A DNA stretch of 64,000 bases from Natronosalvus caseinilyticus (GCF_017357105.1 NZ_CP071596.1:1426001-1490000); one strand, 5' to 3'; shown: positions 26,884-35,000, numbered from the stretch's first letter. Numbers and translations: made by a program. Notes: generated from the sequence alone by a model not told the origin.

Positions 26884-27019
26884 CGTAGCCTTCGGATTCA
26901 AGTGCTTTACGGAGGAGTTCGGGGTACGCCCGTGAGTGGCGAATCCCGTGGTCGCGGGCGTATTGCTTCACGGCTTCGTGGAGCGGCCCGCCTCGCTCCA
27001 TATTGAAGTCGGCTCTCAT
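26858..27019 (-). CDS. Small RHH-like protein coupled to tnpB (element 1)
   Basis: 53 residues: MRADFNMERGGPLHEAVKQY and then ARDHGIRHSRAYPELLRKALE. One strand followed by two helices fits a ribbon-helix-helix fold. It is clearly related to the 44-residue ORF of element 2 (shared pattern MRxDxxxxRGxxLHExVKxY, then GxRxxxAYxEL). A CTTTAA TATA box centred near 27048 would start transcription at about 27021, so the mRNA is leaderless and begins with this ORF. It overlaps tnpB by 26 bases. Likely an autorepressor or tnpB partner; this is inference. Confidence 0.6.
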   Translation of the reverse strand: MRADFNMERGGPLHEAVKQYARDHGIRHSRAYPELLRKALESEGYDVNDSDSE

Positions 27020-27043
27020 CCATCAAAACGTAAGATATTGCGT

Positions 27044-27052
27044 AAGTTAAAG
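27044..27052 (-). promoter_or_regulatory. TATA box of small ORF-tnpB unit, element 1
   Basis: CTTTAACTT on the minus strand, centred 29 bases before the ATG at 27019. The same CTTTAA box at the same distance precedes the corresponding ORF of element 2. Confidence 0.5.
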
Positions 27053-27134
27053 ATAACGCTCAACATTCAGACTAAGCGTCAGAACGTGGTTCGTTCAGCA
27101 AATATCGGATTCCCTCTCGCTGCAAACGGTGAGA

Positions 27135-27151
27135 TTCCTTCATTGAAGGAA
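27135..27151 (-). repeat. Left-end hairpin of element 1
   Basis: A perfect 8-base inverted repeat (TTCCTTCA, one base, TGAAGGAA) near the left terminus. It occupies the same place as the CCCG/CGGG hairpins at the left ends of the other elements, although the stem sequence differs. Confidence 0.5.
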
Positions 27152-27302
27152 GTTGTCATGTCAGCCCAACGGTGGTATACATACACATTATGGCGAGTTT
27201 AACATTCTGCAAATCGAATGGGTTGCCTAACCGAAGGAACAACACAGGTAGGCAGCCGAATGGACTGTCCAGAACGCTCGAGCGACACGACCGCGACGAT
27301 AG

Positions 27303-27656
27303 CTACGCGTCCGGATCGACGAGCTCGGCCTGCCCGGCGGTCCCTTCGACCTCAGTTACGCGGACGGTCGCCTGGATACCCATCACTTCTTCTTCGAGAA
27401 AGAGAACGAATCCGCCGTCGGTTTTGCAAACGAGCGTCCCGTCGGGCTTCTCGTCGACGATGTCGACGGTCAGTTCGTCGCCCGGTTCGGGTTTCCCGCC
27501 GAGGGGCTCCCCGCACCGCCAGCACTCCGTATCGTACGCTGGCGTGCCTTCAGGCGCGTTGTTCGCGCCACACCTCGGCGTATCGCATTTGATGAACGTC
27601 TCGTGTTCGCCTGGTAAATAACGTCCCACGCTACCACTGTCGAGAGCCAGGAGCAA
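27303..27656 (-). CDS. Zinc-ribbon/TRAM-like nucleic-acid-binding protein
   Basis: Up to 117 residues; a GTG at about residue 10 (VGRYLPGEHETFIKC) is an alternative start. Two CxxxxC/CxxC pairs (KCDTPRCG and ECWRCGEPLGG) make a zinc ribbon, and GDELTVDIVDEKPDGTLVC to the end looks like a TRAM/OB-type beta barrel, an RNA-binding module common in haloarchaea. It may act as a small RNA chaperone-like protein. Stand-alone gene just downstream of the TnpB element and a decayed toxin-antitoxin locus. Confidence 0.65.
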   Translation of the reverse strand: MLLALDSGSVGRYLPGEHETFIKCDTPRCGANNAPEGTPAYDTECWRCGEPLGGKPEPGDELTVDIVDEKPDGTLVCKTDGGFVLFLEEEVMGIQATVRVTEVEGTAGQAELVDPDA

Positions 27657-27665
27657 AAAGGTCGT

Positions 27666-27710
27666 TCATTCCTCGAAGAGTCCCTTCGCGCTGGTATCGA
27701 CGACGATCAT
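27666..27710 (-). pseudogene. VapC (PIN-domain toxin) stub
   Basis: Directly after the antitoxin stop codon an ATG at 27710 opens MIVVDTSAKGLFEE and stops. MIVVDTSA is the exact first strand of PIN-domain VapC toxins, with the first catalytic Asp. The remaining about 115 residues are missing, so only a stub of the toxin is left, apparently an internal deletion. Confidence 0.5.
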
Positions 27711-28012
27711 TCACAGGTCTGTGAGTTCGTCTGTCAGTTCGTCGCCCTGCTCGAGAACGGTTTTCGATGCCCGGAGCGCCTCTGCATCCTGCCGACCGAG
27801 AACGGTTTTCAGGGTGTCGAACTCGATCTGATCCTCGAGGTAGAGTTCGGTGACCCCTTCCTTAAATCGGCTTCGTCCTCGATCCCCTCGAAGTACTCCT
27901 GGAGTGCTTCCTTGATGACCTCGGTCCGATTTTTGTGAGCGACTTTGGCGACGAGATCTGCCTTCTTGACCAGTTCGTTCGGTAGTATAATGTTGACTCT
28001 CCTGGTTCCCAT
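27711..28012 (-). pseudogene. RHH (CopG-type) antitoxin, frameshifted
   Basis: From the ATG at 28012 the frame reads MGTRRVNIILPNELVKKADL, then HKNRTEVIKEALQEYFEGIEDEADL, a typical ribbon-helix-helix antitoxin. It then goes out of frame near 27865; the proper continuation FKEGVTELYLEDQIEFDTLK... and LEQGDELTDELTDL is found in the next frame and ends one base before the VapC stub. A single frameshift thus separates the DNA-binding and toxin-binding parts. With the truncated toxin it is a dead VapBC-like module. Confidence 0.65.
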
Positions 28013-28221
28013 ACCAACACCTCTTGTACGTCCGTTCTACTCGCGTCTGTGTAATTGCTTCCCTCGCCACTACGTCTCCGTGTCGACACGTTCCGTCTGT
28101 TCGGCGACTGGCCGTTCTGCGTCACTCGGCTGGTCGCTCGGACCATGGGAGCTGGTCCAAACTCCCGAAGCACTGTCGACTGGACTCCACCGTCCTCGGC
28201 CCCCAGGGCTCGAATGGCCTG

Positions 28222-30204
28222 TTACTCGAGGCGCATCCGCTCGAGACAGAACCGCTCTGCTTCGCCCGGCTGATCGTCGAGGAGGCTCGCCGCTCGCGAC
28301 GGCAGTCGGAAGGCGGCGCGACCAGCATACGGCATCGCGTAGGCCTCGCTGACCGCCTCGGCGTTCGCCAGGGTGAGGCCGTCGGCGAGAAAGCGCTCGC
28401 GCGAGAGACCGTAGCAGATGGCGGCGTCCGACGCGGCCGTGACGACGCCGACGTCGGACAGGGTGTTTTCCGTTCCCTCTTGGTCGACAAGCGACGGGTG
28501 GCTACTCGAATCAGTGAGACCACTCCCGCGGAGCCACAGATCGAAGCGGGCGGCTGGGTCGAGCCCGTCATCCTCGAGTGTAGCCAGTTCGCGGAGTTGC
28601 TCGGCGAAGTCCGGGTAGCGCAGCGCGTCGAGCGTCGGGGCGTCGGACTCGACATCGGTTATCGAAATCGAGAGTTCGCGACGCTCTCCGGGCGCTAACC
28701 TCGTGGACTCGCTGTGACCGAGGCTGGCAGCTTCGAACGCCGTCTCCCCCAGCGCGCGGTCGACGAGCGCGGCTACCTCCTGTGCGGGCACGTAGGCCCC
28801 AGGATCGAACGGGACCGCGACTGCGGCGTCAACGGTGGTGCCTTCGCTGTCGGCGGGCGTCTCGATTTGAAGTTCGAGCACCCCGTCCTCGAGAAAGCGG
28901 TCGCGATCCAGCGCGTGAAAGCACGTGGCCCGGTCGGTCACCGCGCTGGCGTCCGGGTACTCGCCATTGGCGTATCCCCCGAGGTCGCCGAGGTACGTCC
29001 ACGCCCCATTGTGTGTTCGCGCCGCCAATCGATGGTCGGCGTACCCGAAGCTGTCGCCGACTACCCAGAGGTCGAACGCCTCGTCGGCGTCGAACCCGTC
29101 ACGGCTCGCGAGCGTCGCCGCCCAGGCGTACTGGAAGCGATCCCGGGCGATCGTGAAGGTGTTGATGGCGTCCCCATCGGGCTCGGCGCCGGGAACGTTC
29201 GGCACGAAGGGATCGAAGCCGGCCTCCGTGGGCACGTAGCCGTTCCGGACGTACCACCCGAGCCCGCTCGCACCCGCCGAAAGCGCCGTTCGAATCGTCA
29301 TTCCGAGCGTCTCCTTATTCGGCGTGTGGTTCGGGTTGACGGTGTGACTCTGACCGAGGTAGAACACGGGCCGATCGTCGAGGACGTCTCGAGCGTTCGA
29401 GACGAGACTGTGGAGAGCAGCGTTGGCCCGAGCTGGTTCGACGTCCTTGTCGAACCAGCCCCGGTAGAAGTCGGTGAACGCGAACGCCGGGGCGATGTCG
29501 CGTGCATACATCTTCTGGAGGAGTTCCTCGAACACCTCGGGGCGCTTCGAATCGATAATATATGGAAAGTGGACGAACAACCCAACGTCGAGCTCGTCGG
29601 TAACCGATTCGACAGCGTCTTTCTGGGCGGCGAAGATCTCCGGCCCCAGCTCGAGCAGGTTGTCGACGGCTTCCTCGGTCCACTCGCCACCGGGAACCCA
29701 CTGCCCGATAACGGGGGCCTCCTGCCAGAGAATCACCCGCCCGCGGTCGAAGAACTCGCCGTGGGCAGTGACGACCGACTTCAGCCACTCGAGGTGAGTC
29801 TCTCGAGCCTGTTCATCGTTCACGAACGCTTCGGCGGGGATTTCGCTCAACAGTCCCGTATTGAGCCAGACCTCTAGCCCGTACTCGCTCGCAGACTCGA
29901 GAGCCGCGGTGAACGCCTCGGTGTCGGGGCCGCTCGAGGGGGAGACGACCAGCACGACCGCGAGGTCGTGTCGCTGGGCGAACGCGAACAGGTTCTCGCG
30001 GACGGTTTTCTGCGGCCACTGCCCGCCCGACAGCCAGAGGAAGTCTTGGCGAGATTCGGACGCGTCGGCGACCGGTGGCGAGTCGAATCGGTGGTGAGCC
30101 AGGCCACCGATCGCGCCGAGGCCGAGACCAGCGGCCAGGGCGAGCGAGCCGCGACGCGAGAGACGAGTACCAACGGTCGACCATCTGGAGGAATCCTCGG
30201 GCAT
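28222..30204 (-). CDS. Large exported protein with glycoside-hydrolase-like barrel
   Basis: 660 residues from the ATG at 30204 (MPEDSSRWSTVGTRLSRRGS); SRRGSLALAAGLGLGAIGG is a Tat-like signal. Residues about 50-360 alternate strands and helices as in a TIM barrel (DLAVVLVVSPSSG, GLEVWLNTGLL, DVGLFVHFPYI, AFAFTDFYRGWF, ASGLGWYVRNGYV), a layout like that of extracellular glycoside hydrolases. The rest is beta-rich. I do not recognise a named family and can assign no catalytic acids. Its place between glycan-related relics and UppP suggests a role in surface polymers, which is inference. Confidence 0.65.
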   Translation of the reverse strand: MPEDSSRWSTVGTRLSRRGSLALAAGLGLGAIGGLAHHRFDSPPVADASESRQDFLWLSGGQWPQKTVRENLFAFAQRHDLAVVLVVSPSSGPDTEAFTAALESASEYGLEVWLNTGLLSEIPAEAFVNDEQARETHLEWLKSVVTAHGEFFDRGRVILWQEAPVIGQWVPGGEWTEEAVDNLLELGPEIFAAQKDAVESVTDELDVGLFVHFPYIIDSKRPEVFEELLQKMYARDIAPAFAFTDFYRGWFDKDVEPARANAALHSLVSNARDVLDDRPVFYLGQSHTVNPNHTPNKETLGMTIRTALSAGASGLGWYVRNGYVPTEAGFDPFVPNVPGAEPDGDAINTFTIARDRFQYAWAATLASRDGFDADEAFDLWVVGDSFGYADHRLAARTHNGAWTYLGDLGGYANGEYPDASAVTDRATCFHALDRDRFLEDGVLELQIETPADSEGTTVDAAVAVPFDPGAYVPAQEVAALVDRALGETAFEAASLGHSESTRLAPGERRELSISITDVESDAPTLDALRYPDFAEQLRELATLEDDGLDPAARFDLWLRGSGLTDSSSHPSLVDQEGTENTLSDVGVVTAASDAAICYGLSRERFLADGLTLANAEAVSEAYAMPYAGRAAFRLPSRAASLLDDQPGEAERFCLERMRLE

Positions 30205-30292
30205 GCGTACCAGTAACGTCGACCACAACACCCGCGACCTTGAGAGTTAACCACGCAGGCAACGGCCCACTCCTTCGTCTCGGCTGTAGTTC

Positions 30293-30440
30293 TCAGACGA
30301 CCACGGAGACAATTGTCCCGCCGACGATTGCCAGCTCCCCGAGGCCGAAACAGACCGCCCAGAAGGGGACCTGCTCGACGATCTGCATCAGGGCGTCGAC
30401 AATCTGGTATCTGATGATCACACTCACGATTGGGAGAGCA
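30293..30440 (-). pseudogene. Truncated second copy of the UppP C-terminus
   Basis: The minus strand reads IVDALMQIVEQVPFWAVCFG and LGELAIVGGTIVSVVV then stop, against IDALMRVVERVPFWAVCFG and LGGLAIVGGTVVSVVV of the intact UppP 1.2 kb away. The match continues weakly upstream for about 15 residues (ALPIVSVIIRYQ) and then ends at a stop. No start codon or active-site region is present, so this is a tail left by a duplication followed by loss. Confidence 0.65.
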
Positions 30441-30478
30441 GACAGAATTGAGACCGCAACCGGTTTCCACCGCTACGC

Positions 30479-30925
30479 TCACGGCGGATTGGTGAACGAA
30501 TTCAATCGACTGACGTCATCGTGCTCGTAGGCGGCTCGCCACATTGCGTGGACTGCCCGTGTGACGAGCGACACCTCCTCGACGGTAATACACGAGGGCT
30601 CTGCGGTCACACCCTGAACAGGTGGATGGAAGTGTTTCTCGGGAGAGTGGGTATTGGGATGGCGATCGAATCGCCAGTTGACGTCATCGCTACCGACGTA
30701 GTGGAACGAATACATTCCGCGCTCGCTCCACTGGACGTCGAGACGCGCGCCGTCAGCCGTTCCGATGCCGTCGTCGAGTTCGATGTGGAGTTCGGTCGGA
30801 GCGATGGGGTCGTCGTAGGACGTCTCGTCGACGAGCGGCTCGAGCGTGCGCCAGAGGTCGCGAATTCGTCGAAGTGCAGGAAGGTAAATCGGACCGAACT
30901 CGCCAGCACGATCAGCCCCTGTCAT
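30479..30925 (-). CDS. TumE-like toxin (DUF6516 family)
   Basis: 148 residues from the ATG at 30925, which overlaps the stop of the HTH gene (ATGA). The centre (ARLDVQWSERGMYSFHYVG, then WRFDRHPN...EKHFHPP) has the Tyr/Phe-rich strands and the His-rich end seen in DUF6516 proteins. In the TumE/TumA system such a protein is the toxin. The fit is by pattern and gene order only. The order here is antitoxin first, toxin second, as in most type II modules. Confidence 0.6.
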   Translation of the reverse strand: MTGADRAGEFGPIYLPALRRIRDLWRTLEPLVDETSYDDPIAPTELHIELDDGIGTADGARLDVQWSERGMYSFHYVGSDDVNWRFDRHPNTHSPEKHFHPPVQGVTAEPSCITVEEVSLVTRAVHAMWRAAYEHDDVSRLNSFTNPP

Positions 30926-31437
30926 GCAGTGAGCTGCTGGCTCGCCTCGCTGTATGCGAGGGCCGCCTGTGCGATAGAGAGGTTCTGCCGAGTGGTGCGC
31001 CACGTACTCAGGTCCTCCCACCCCTGTCCATCGTCGGCGTCGAGTTCACGTGCGAGTTCCTCGGGCGAAACGACGTCGTACTGGTCTTCGTACCGGCGAA
31101 TCTCCCGTTTCATCCGTTTGATGCCGTCGAGCAACTCCTCACGAGTCGTTTCGCGTCGAAGCTCGCGAATACGGGTCATGAGTACGCGGTCGGCGTTCCG
31201 TTTGTAGACCGTCGATCGGCCGTCCTGCTCGGCTTCGGCGAACCCGGTGTTGACGAGGGCCTTGCAGTGTCGACGAGCGGTCGGCTCGCTAACGAGCGCT
31301 CGCTCGGCGATTTCGGCAGCCGACTGACCGTCGTGAGTCTGTTCGACAATCTCGTAAACACGTTCGAACGGTGTCGTCTCGGCTTTCCACTCCGCTTCGA
31401 CGTGTTCGTTGATGTCGTCCCACGTGTCCTCAGTCAT
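30922..31437 (-). CDS. Winged-helix antitoxin-like regulator (TumA-type partner)
   Basis: 171 residues from the ATG at 31437. AAEIAERALVSEPTARRHCK is a helix-turn-helix, followed by a wing (GRSTVYKRNADRVLM) and a long helical C-terminal part (REELLDGIKRMKREIRRYEDQY) suited to dimerise or to hold the toxin. The TATA-like CTATTTG centred near 31465 gives a leaderless start exactly at this ATG. It overlaps the TumE-like gene by 4 bases and probably neutralises that protein and represses the operon. Confidence 0.7.
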   Translation of the reverse strand: MTEDTWDDINEHVEAEWKAETTPFERVYEIVEQTHDGQSAAEIAERALVSEPTARRHCKALVNTGFAEAEQDGRSTVYKRNADRVLMTRIRELRRETTREELLDGIKRMKREIRRYEDQYDVVSPEELARELDADDGQGWEDLSTWRTTRQNLSIAQAALAYSEASQQLTA

Positions 31438-31536
31438 AGTCTCACGTACGACTCGAGAGGACAAATAGTTTCCTCAGAAAATAATTCCTTTTCCACTGCT
31501 TCAAGCGGCTACGATCACGTGATCGCGGCGTCGCGA

Positions 31537-32388
31537 CTAGACAACCACAGAAACGACCGTCCCGCCGACGATCGCCAGCCCACCGAGGCCGAAACAGACC
31601 GCCCAGAAGGGCACTCGCTCGACGACTCGCATGAGGGCGTCGATGGTCAGGTACCCCACGAACCCGCTCACCAGCAGTGCGACCACAGCTGGCACGGGTG
31701 CGATTCCGGGCAACCCACCGGCGCCGGCCATCGTCAGCGCCGCCGCGCCGAGACTGGCCGGAATCGACAGCAAAAACGACAGGCGAAACGCCGCGGGCGG
31801 TTCGTAGCTCCGGAACAAGAGCGTGCTCGAGGTCATCCCAGAGCGCGAGATGCCGGGCAGGATGGCGAGGCCCTGTACCGCGCCGACCAGGATCGAATCC
31901 ACCAGCGTTGGCTTCTCGCGGGTGCCCATCGAAACGGACTCGAGGCGCAACTGGATCACCCCAGTGAGAATCAGGAGGACGCCGATCAGACCGATGAACA
32001 CCCCACCCGTCAACTGGCCCGCGAACTCGACGGCGTAGATATACAGCGGAATGCCCACCAGGCCGGTCATCATCGACGCAAGCACGATGTAGGACGTAAT
32101 CGCGTTCTCGCCCTCGTAGGCCCGACTCGGGCGCCACTCAGGAACGGACGCGAGGGCCGCCCGGATCTCCCCGCGATAGTACGTCGCTGCCGAGAGGGTC
32201 GTCCCGACCTGCAAGAACAGCGCCAACTGGAGCGCCACGTCGGGGTCGGTGCCGACGAGCGTCAGAAACAGCGAGAGGTTGCCCTGGCTCGAGACCGGCA
32301 GCCACTCGACGACGCCCTGGACGATCCCGGCGAGGATCGCGACGAGCACCTCGAGGTCCGACTCCGCGGCAGCAACGAACGCCCCCAT
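31537..32388 (-). CDS. uppP: Undecaprenyl-diphosphatase-like protein UppP
   Basis: 283 residues from the ATG at 32388. Eight or so hydrophobic helices with the two family motifs, VVEWLPVSSQGN near residue 25 (Glu-rich loop) and LPGISRSGMTSS near residue 175 (the P-G-x-S-R-S-G-x-T signature). BacA/UppP enzymes dephosphorylate polyprenyl diphosphate so the carrier lipid can be reused for glycan assembly. It fits the nearby glycan locus functionally although it lies 10 kb away. Two truncated copies of its C-terminus are found at 30.3 kb and 17.4 kb. Confidence 0.9.
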   Translation of the reverse strand: MGAFVAAAESDLEVLVAILAGIVQGVVEWLPVSSQGNLSLFLTLVGTDPDVALQLALFLQVGTTLSAATYYRGEIRAALASVPEWRPSRAYEGENAITSYIVLASMMTGLVGIPLYIYAVEFAGQLTGGVFIGLIGVLLILTGVIQLRLESVSMGTREKPTLVDSILVGAVQGLAILPGISRSGMTSSTLLFRSYEPPAAFRLSFLLSIPASLGAAALTMAGAGGLPGIAPVPAVVALLVSGFVGYLTIDALMRVVERVPFWAVCFGLGGLAIVGGTVVSVVV

Positions 32389-32454
32389 ATCGTTCCTGAC
32401 TCTCAGGTGGACGCACAAGACCGTTTACATTCGAGTGCCGAACCATGCGGCTGG

Positions 32455-32861
32455 TTACGCCGATTCACGACTGGAGCGTCTATCCGCGTCATCGTTGATG
32501 CCCCAGGAGACGACGCGTTCGGGCGTGACCTGTATCCATGCCTCCCCGGAGCCGGGGCCGAAGCGTTCGCCATCGCCGTGATGTGTCTCGGCCCGACCTC
32601 GTATTTCGATACCGTGAACCACCCACGGATCGACGCTGGCCAGATCATCGCGACGAAGGCGACTCGTGGATTGCGTTCGACGTCGTGGAACTTCTTCGTC
32701 TCGGTGAGGTTGCGCCCGCCGATCTGAATGGTGTCGGTCTCGACGTCGTAGCGGAATCCAACCGGGACGACGTGCGGTTGGTTCTCGGGTCCGATGGTCG
32801 CTAGTCGCCCCAGGCGTTGTCCGTTCAGGTAGTCGATCTCCGGCTTGGTGAACTCACTCAT
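32455..32861 (-). pseudogene. PPOX-class (pyridoxamine-oxidase-like) protein, frameshifted
   Basis: From the ATG at 32861: MSEFTKPEIDYLNGQRLGRL, ATIGPENQPHVVPVGFRYD and NPRVAFV, the FMN-binding split-barrel start of the PPOX/F420 family. Past that point the natural continuation DDLASVDPWVVHGIEIRGRA and then AWIQVTPERVVSWGIND is in the next frame, ending at a TAA at 32455. One base is missing near 32660. Read in the open frame the protein becomes nonsense. Either a recent pseudogene or a sequencing error; the intact copy would be about 135 residues. Confidence 0.65.
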
Positions 32862-32941
32862 TCGATTTTCCGCTGTGATTGAGTCGAGAGGTGCGTAAAC
32901 ACCGTATTCGGCTCATTCTTGGGCACGATTCGTCTCTTTCG

Positions 32942-33322
32942 TCAATCTTCGTAGCTAACGATTGAACGGAAGCCACCGTATGCCATACGCTCCGGGTCGA
33001 AGGGCATCTCCTCTTCGTAGTTTTCGGGGCCCATTGTCGGATCGTCCATCACCTTCGCGTTCACGTCGTCGCGGTGGTCTCGCGACTCGAAGACGATAAA
33101 TGAGAACACGACCGTCTCGTCGTCCCCCATGCCCGCGAGCTGTGGGAACGTCACCATCGGCATGCCGTCCATGTCGGGCTCCATGTCGTCTCCGACCCCT
33201 TCGAAATACTCGAGAGCGCCGTGTTCGATCCAGAGATTTCCGGCCTCGCTGGCCATTTCACGGTACGCATCGAGCTGTTCGTTCGGGACCGGGATAACGA
33301 ATCCATCGACGTATCGTTCCAT
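32942..33322 (-). CDS. DUF1428 family protein
   Basis: 126 residues. MERYVDGFVIPVPNEQLDAY is the textbook start of DUF1428 proteins; FSFIVFESRDHRDDVNAKVM and PFDPERMAYGGF complete the dimeric alpha-beta barrel fold (ABM-like). The family is of unknown function and is widespread in bacteria and haloarchaea. Stand-alone gene. Confidence 0.88.
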   Translation of the reverse strand: MERYVDGFVIPVPNEQLDAYREMASEAGNLWIEHGALEYFEGVGDDMEPDMDGMPMVTFPQLAGMGDDETVVFSFIVFESRDHRDDVNAKVMDDPTMGPENYEEEMPFDPERMAYGGFRSIVSYED

Positions 33323-33566
33323 AGCTTACGTAAGGAGGATGTGAGAGGAGTTGAACTTTTTTGCACCAATCGAGATCTACTTCTGCTGCATACAGTTTTC
33401 GTTCGAACGATCCGTGGAGACTGCGCTCCCTACAGGCACCACTCAGGTGTCTGCAAAGCGCGTCGTGGAAACAGGAAGCCTCACTCTCAAACGCGAGCCG
33501 TTAGGCGAACGATAGAGTGGGTAGTTCACGGGAACACTTGTGTCCCTCGAGAGCGTATCCCACCCC

Positions 33567-34601
33567 ATGACGACCATCTATACGGCGCTCCCGAATCGGT
33601 TGCTGGTCTCTCGAGACGATACGGGTGCCACTGGCGATGACGAAAGCGAGGACGACGGCGACGGCGAGTGGTCACAGTCGACTCGCCTCGAGGGCTACGA
33701 CCTCGAGTGCGTCGCCGCCTCGCCCGACGCGCCCGACCGGGTCTTCGTCGGCACGTTCGAGGACGGCCTCTTCCGCTCGACCGACGGCGGCGAGACCTTC
33801 GACGCACTCGAGACGGACTTCGCCAGCGACGCCGTCATGGCGGCGACGGTCAGCCCCCACGACCCCGACGTTGTCTACGTCGGCACCGAACCCAGCCGCG
33901 TCTACCGCTCCGAGGACGGCGGCGACTCCTGGACGCACGTCGAGGGGCTGGTCGACCTCCCTTCCGAGGAGGAGTGGTACTTCCCGCCGCGACCCCACAC
34001 CCACCACGTGCGCTGGCTCGAGGTGGACCCCCACGACCCCGACCGCCTCTACGTGGGGATCGAGGCGGGGGCGTTCGTCATCCGCGACGAAGCCCAGGAT
34101 AGCTGGCAGGAGCGCCCCGAAGGCTCGCGGTTCGACAACCACAGCCTCGCCACCCACCCCGATATGGAGGGCCGGGTGTACTCCGCGGCGGGTGACGGCT
34201 ACGCCCAGAGTGACGACGGCGGCGAGACCTGGAGTCACCCGCAGATGGGCCTCGAGCACCGCTACTGCTGGTCGGTCGTCCCCCATCCCGACGACCCCGA
34301 TCGGGTGCTCATCTCGAGCGCCAGCGGCGCCTCGAGCGCGCACACGGCCTCGCGGGCGAAGGCCTACGCCTACCGAAAACCAGGACGGGACGCCGACTGG
34401 GAGCGCCTCGACGACCGGGGGCTCCCGATGGGCGAGGGCATCGTCCGGACGATATTCGACGAGTCTGAAGGAACGGTGTACGCCGTCAACAACTTGGGCT
34501 GTTTCGTCTCACGGGACTTCGGGGACTCGTGGTCGGTGCTCGAGGCGGATTGGGAGGGTCCGGAGTCCAAAACGCCGCGGGGGCTGGCGGTCGTCGCGTA
34601 A
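33567..34601 (+). CDS. BNR/WD40-YVTN-type beta-propeller protein
   Basis: 344 residues from the ATG at 33567 (MTTIYTALPNRLLV). Repeated blades contain RSTDGGETF, RSEDGGDSW, QSDDGGETW and SRDFGDSW, the Asp-box (S-x-D-x-G-x-x-W/F) of sialidase-like propellers. It is a conserved haloarchaeal protein, probably binding a ligand or acting as an exo-type scaffold; there is no signal peptide. A truncated copy of its last third is found at 40.3 kb. Confidence 0.82.
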   Translation: MTTIYTALPNRLLVSRDDTGATGDDESEDDGDGEWSQSTRLEGYDLECVAASPDAPDRVFVGTFEDGLFRSTDGGETFDALETDFASDAVMAATVSPHDPDVVYVGTEPSRVYRSEDGGDSWTHVEGLVDLPSEEEWYFPPRPHTHHVRWLEVDPHDPDRLYVGIEAGAFVIRDEAQDSWQERPEGSRFDNHSLATHPDMEGRVYSAAGDGYAQSDDGGETWSHPQMGLEHRYCWSVVPHPDDPDRVLISSASGASSAHTASRAKAYAYRKPGRDADWERLDDRGLPMGEGIVRTIFDESEGTVYAVNNLGCFVSRDFGDSWSVLEADWEGPESKTPRGLAVVA

Positions 34602-34643
34602 CCGACACAGCCATTTTTCCGGTCTAACCGAAAGCAATAACTC

Positions 34644-35000
34644 CTACCTCTCCCGCTGGAGACGCTCGCGACGTTCCTCAAATTCTTCATCCGAGAGGTC
34701 CCCACGAGCGTAGGCCAATCGCAGCTCCTCGAACGCCGCGTCGCTCTGTCGAGTGCCTGATTGGCGAATCGCGCTGTACAGCAGGTATCCGATACCGAGA
34801 ATCACGAGTACGGGCACCAGAAACATGAGCGCCCACATCCAGGTTCCGCCGGAGCCGTCCCACGCACCACCGCCCCACATATGTCCCCACCCCCAGAGAC
34901 CCATCATCGGCATCATCACGACCATCATGACGACCGGCACGAGCAGGATTGCAGCGATGACGATCAGGAGCGTTCGAGTGAGTGAATCATCGGTTGCCAT
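34644..35000 (-). CDS. SHOCT-domain membrane protein
   Basis: 118 residues. Two hydrophobic helices (residues 8-32 and 55-78) enclose a Gly/Trp/Met-rich loop (MMGLWGWGHMWGGG). The C-terminus AFEELRLAYARGDLSDEEFE is the SHOCT motif, a short oligomerisation module at protein ends. Role unknown. The start lies at the ATG at 35000. Confidence 0.8.
   Translation of the reverse strand: MATDDSLTRTLLIVIAAILLVPVVMMVVMMPMMGLWGWGHMWGGGAWDGSGGTWMWALMFLVPVLVILGIGYLLYSAIRQSGTRQSDAAFEELRLAYARGDLSDEEFEERRERLQRER

Larger units (their letters stand above)
25561..27163 (-). mobile_element. IS200/IS605-group element (TnpB-only, element 1)
   Basis: The right end at 25561-25600 reads, on the minus strand, a CCCC...GGGG hairpin followed by GAGGATGTCAC, the same terminus as three other elements in this window. 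The left end holds a perfect hairpin TTCCTTCA/TGAAGGAA (27135-27151). Inside are a 53-residue ORF and tnpB, both on the minus strand. No Y1 transposase (tnpA) is present, so it moves only with help in trans. It has cut the 5-prime end of the pilin-like gene. The exact left boundary (about 27158-27165) is uncertain. Confidence 0.75.

Noticed and set aside
30874-32727. 617-residue plus-strand ORF
   Set aside because: It is antisense to the HTH antitoxin, uppP and PPOX genes, is rich in Arg/His/Asp as expected of a shadow frame, and has no motif.
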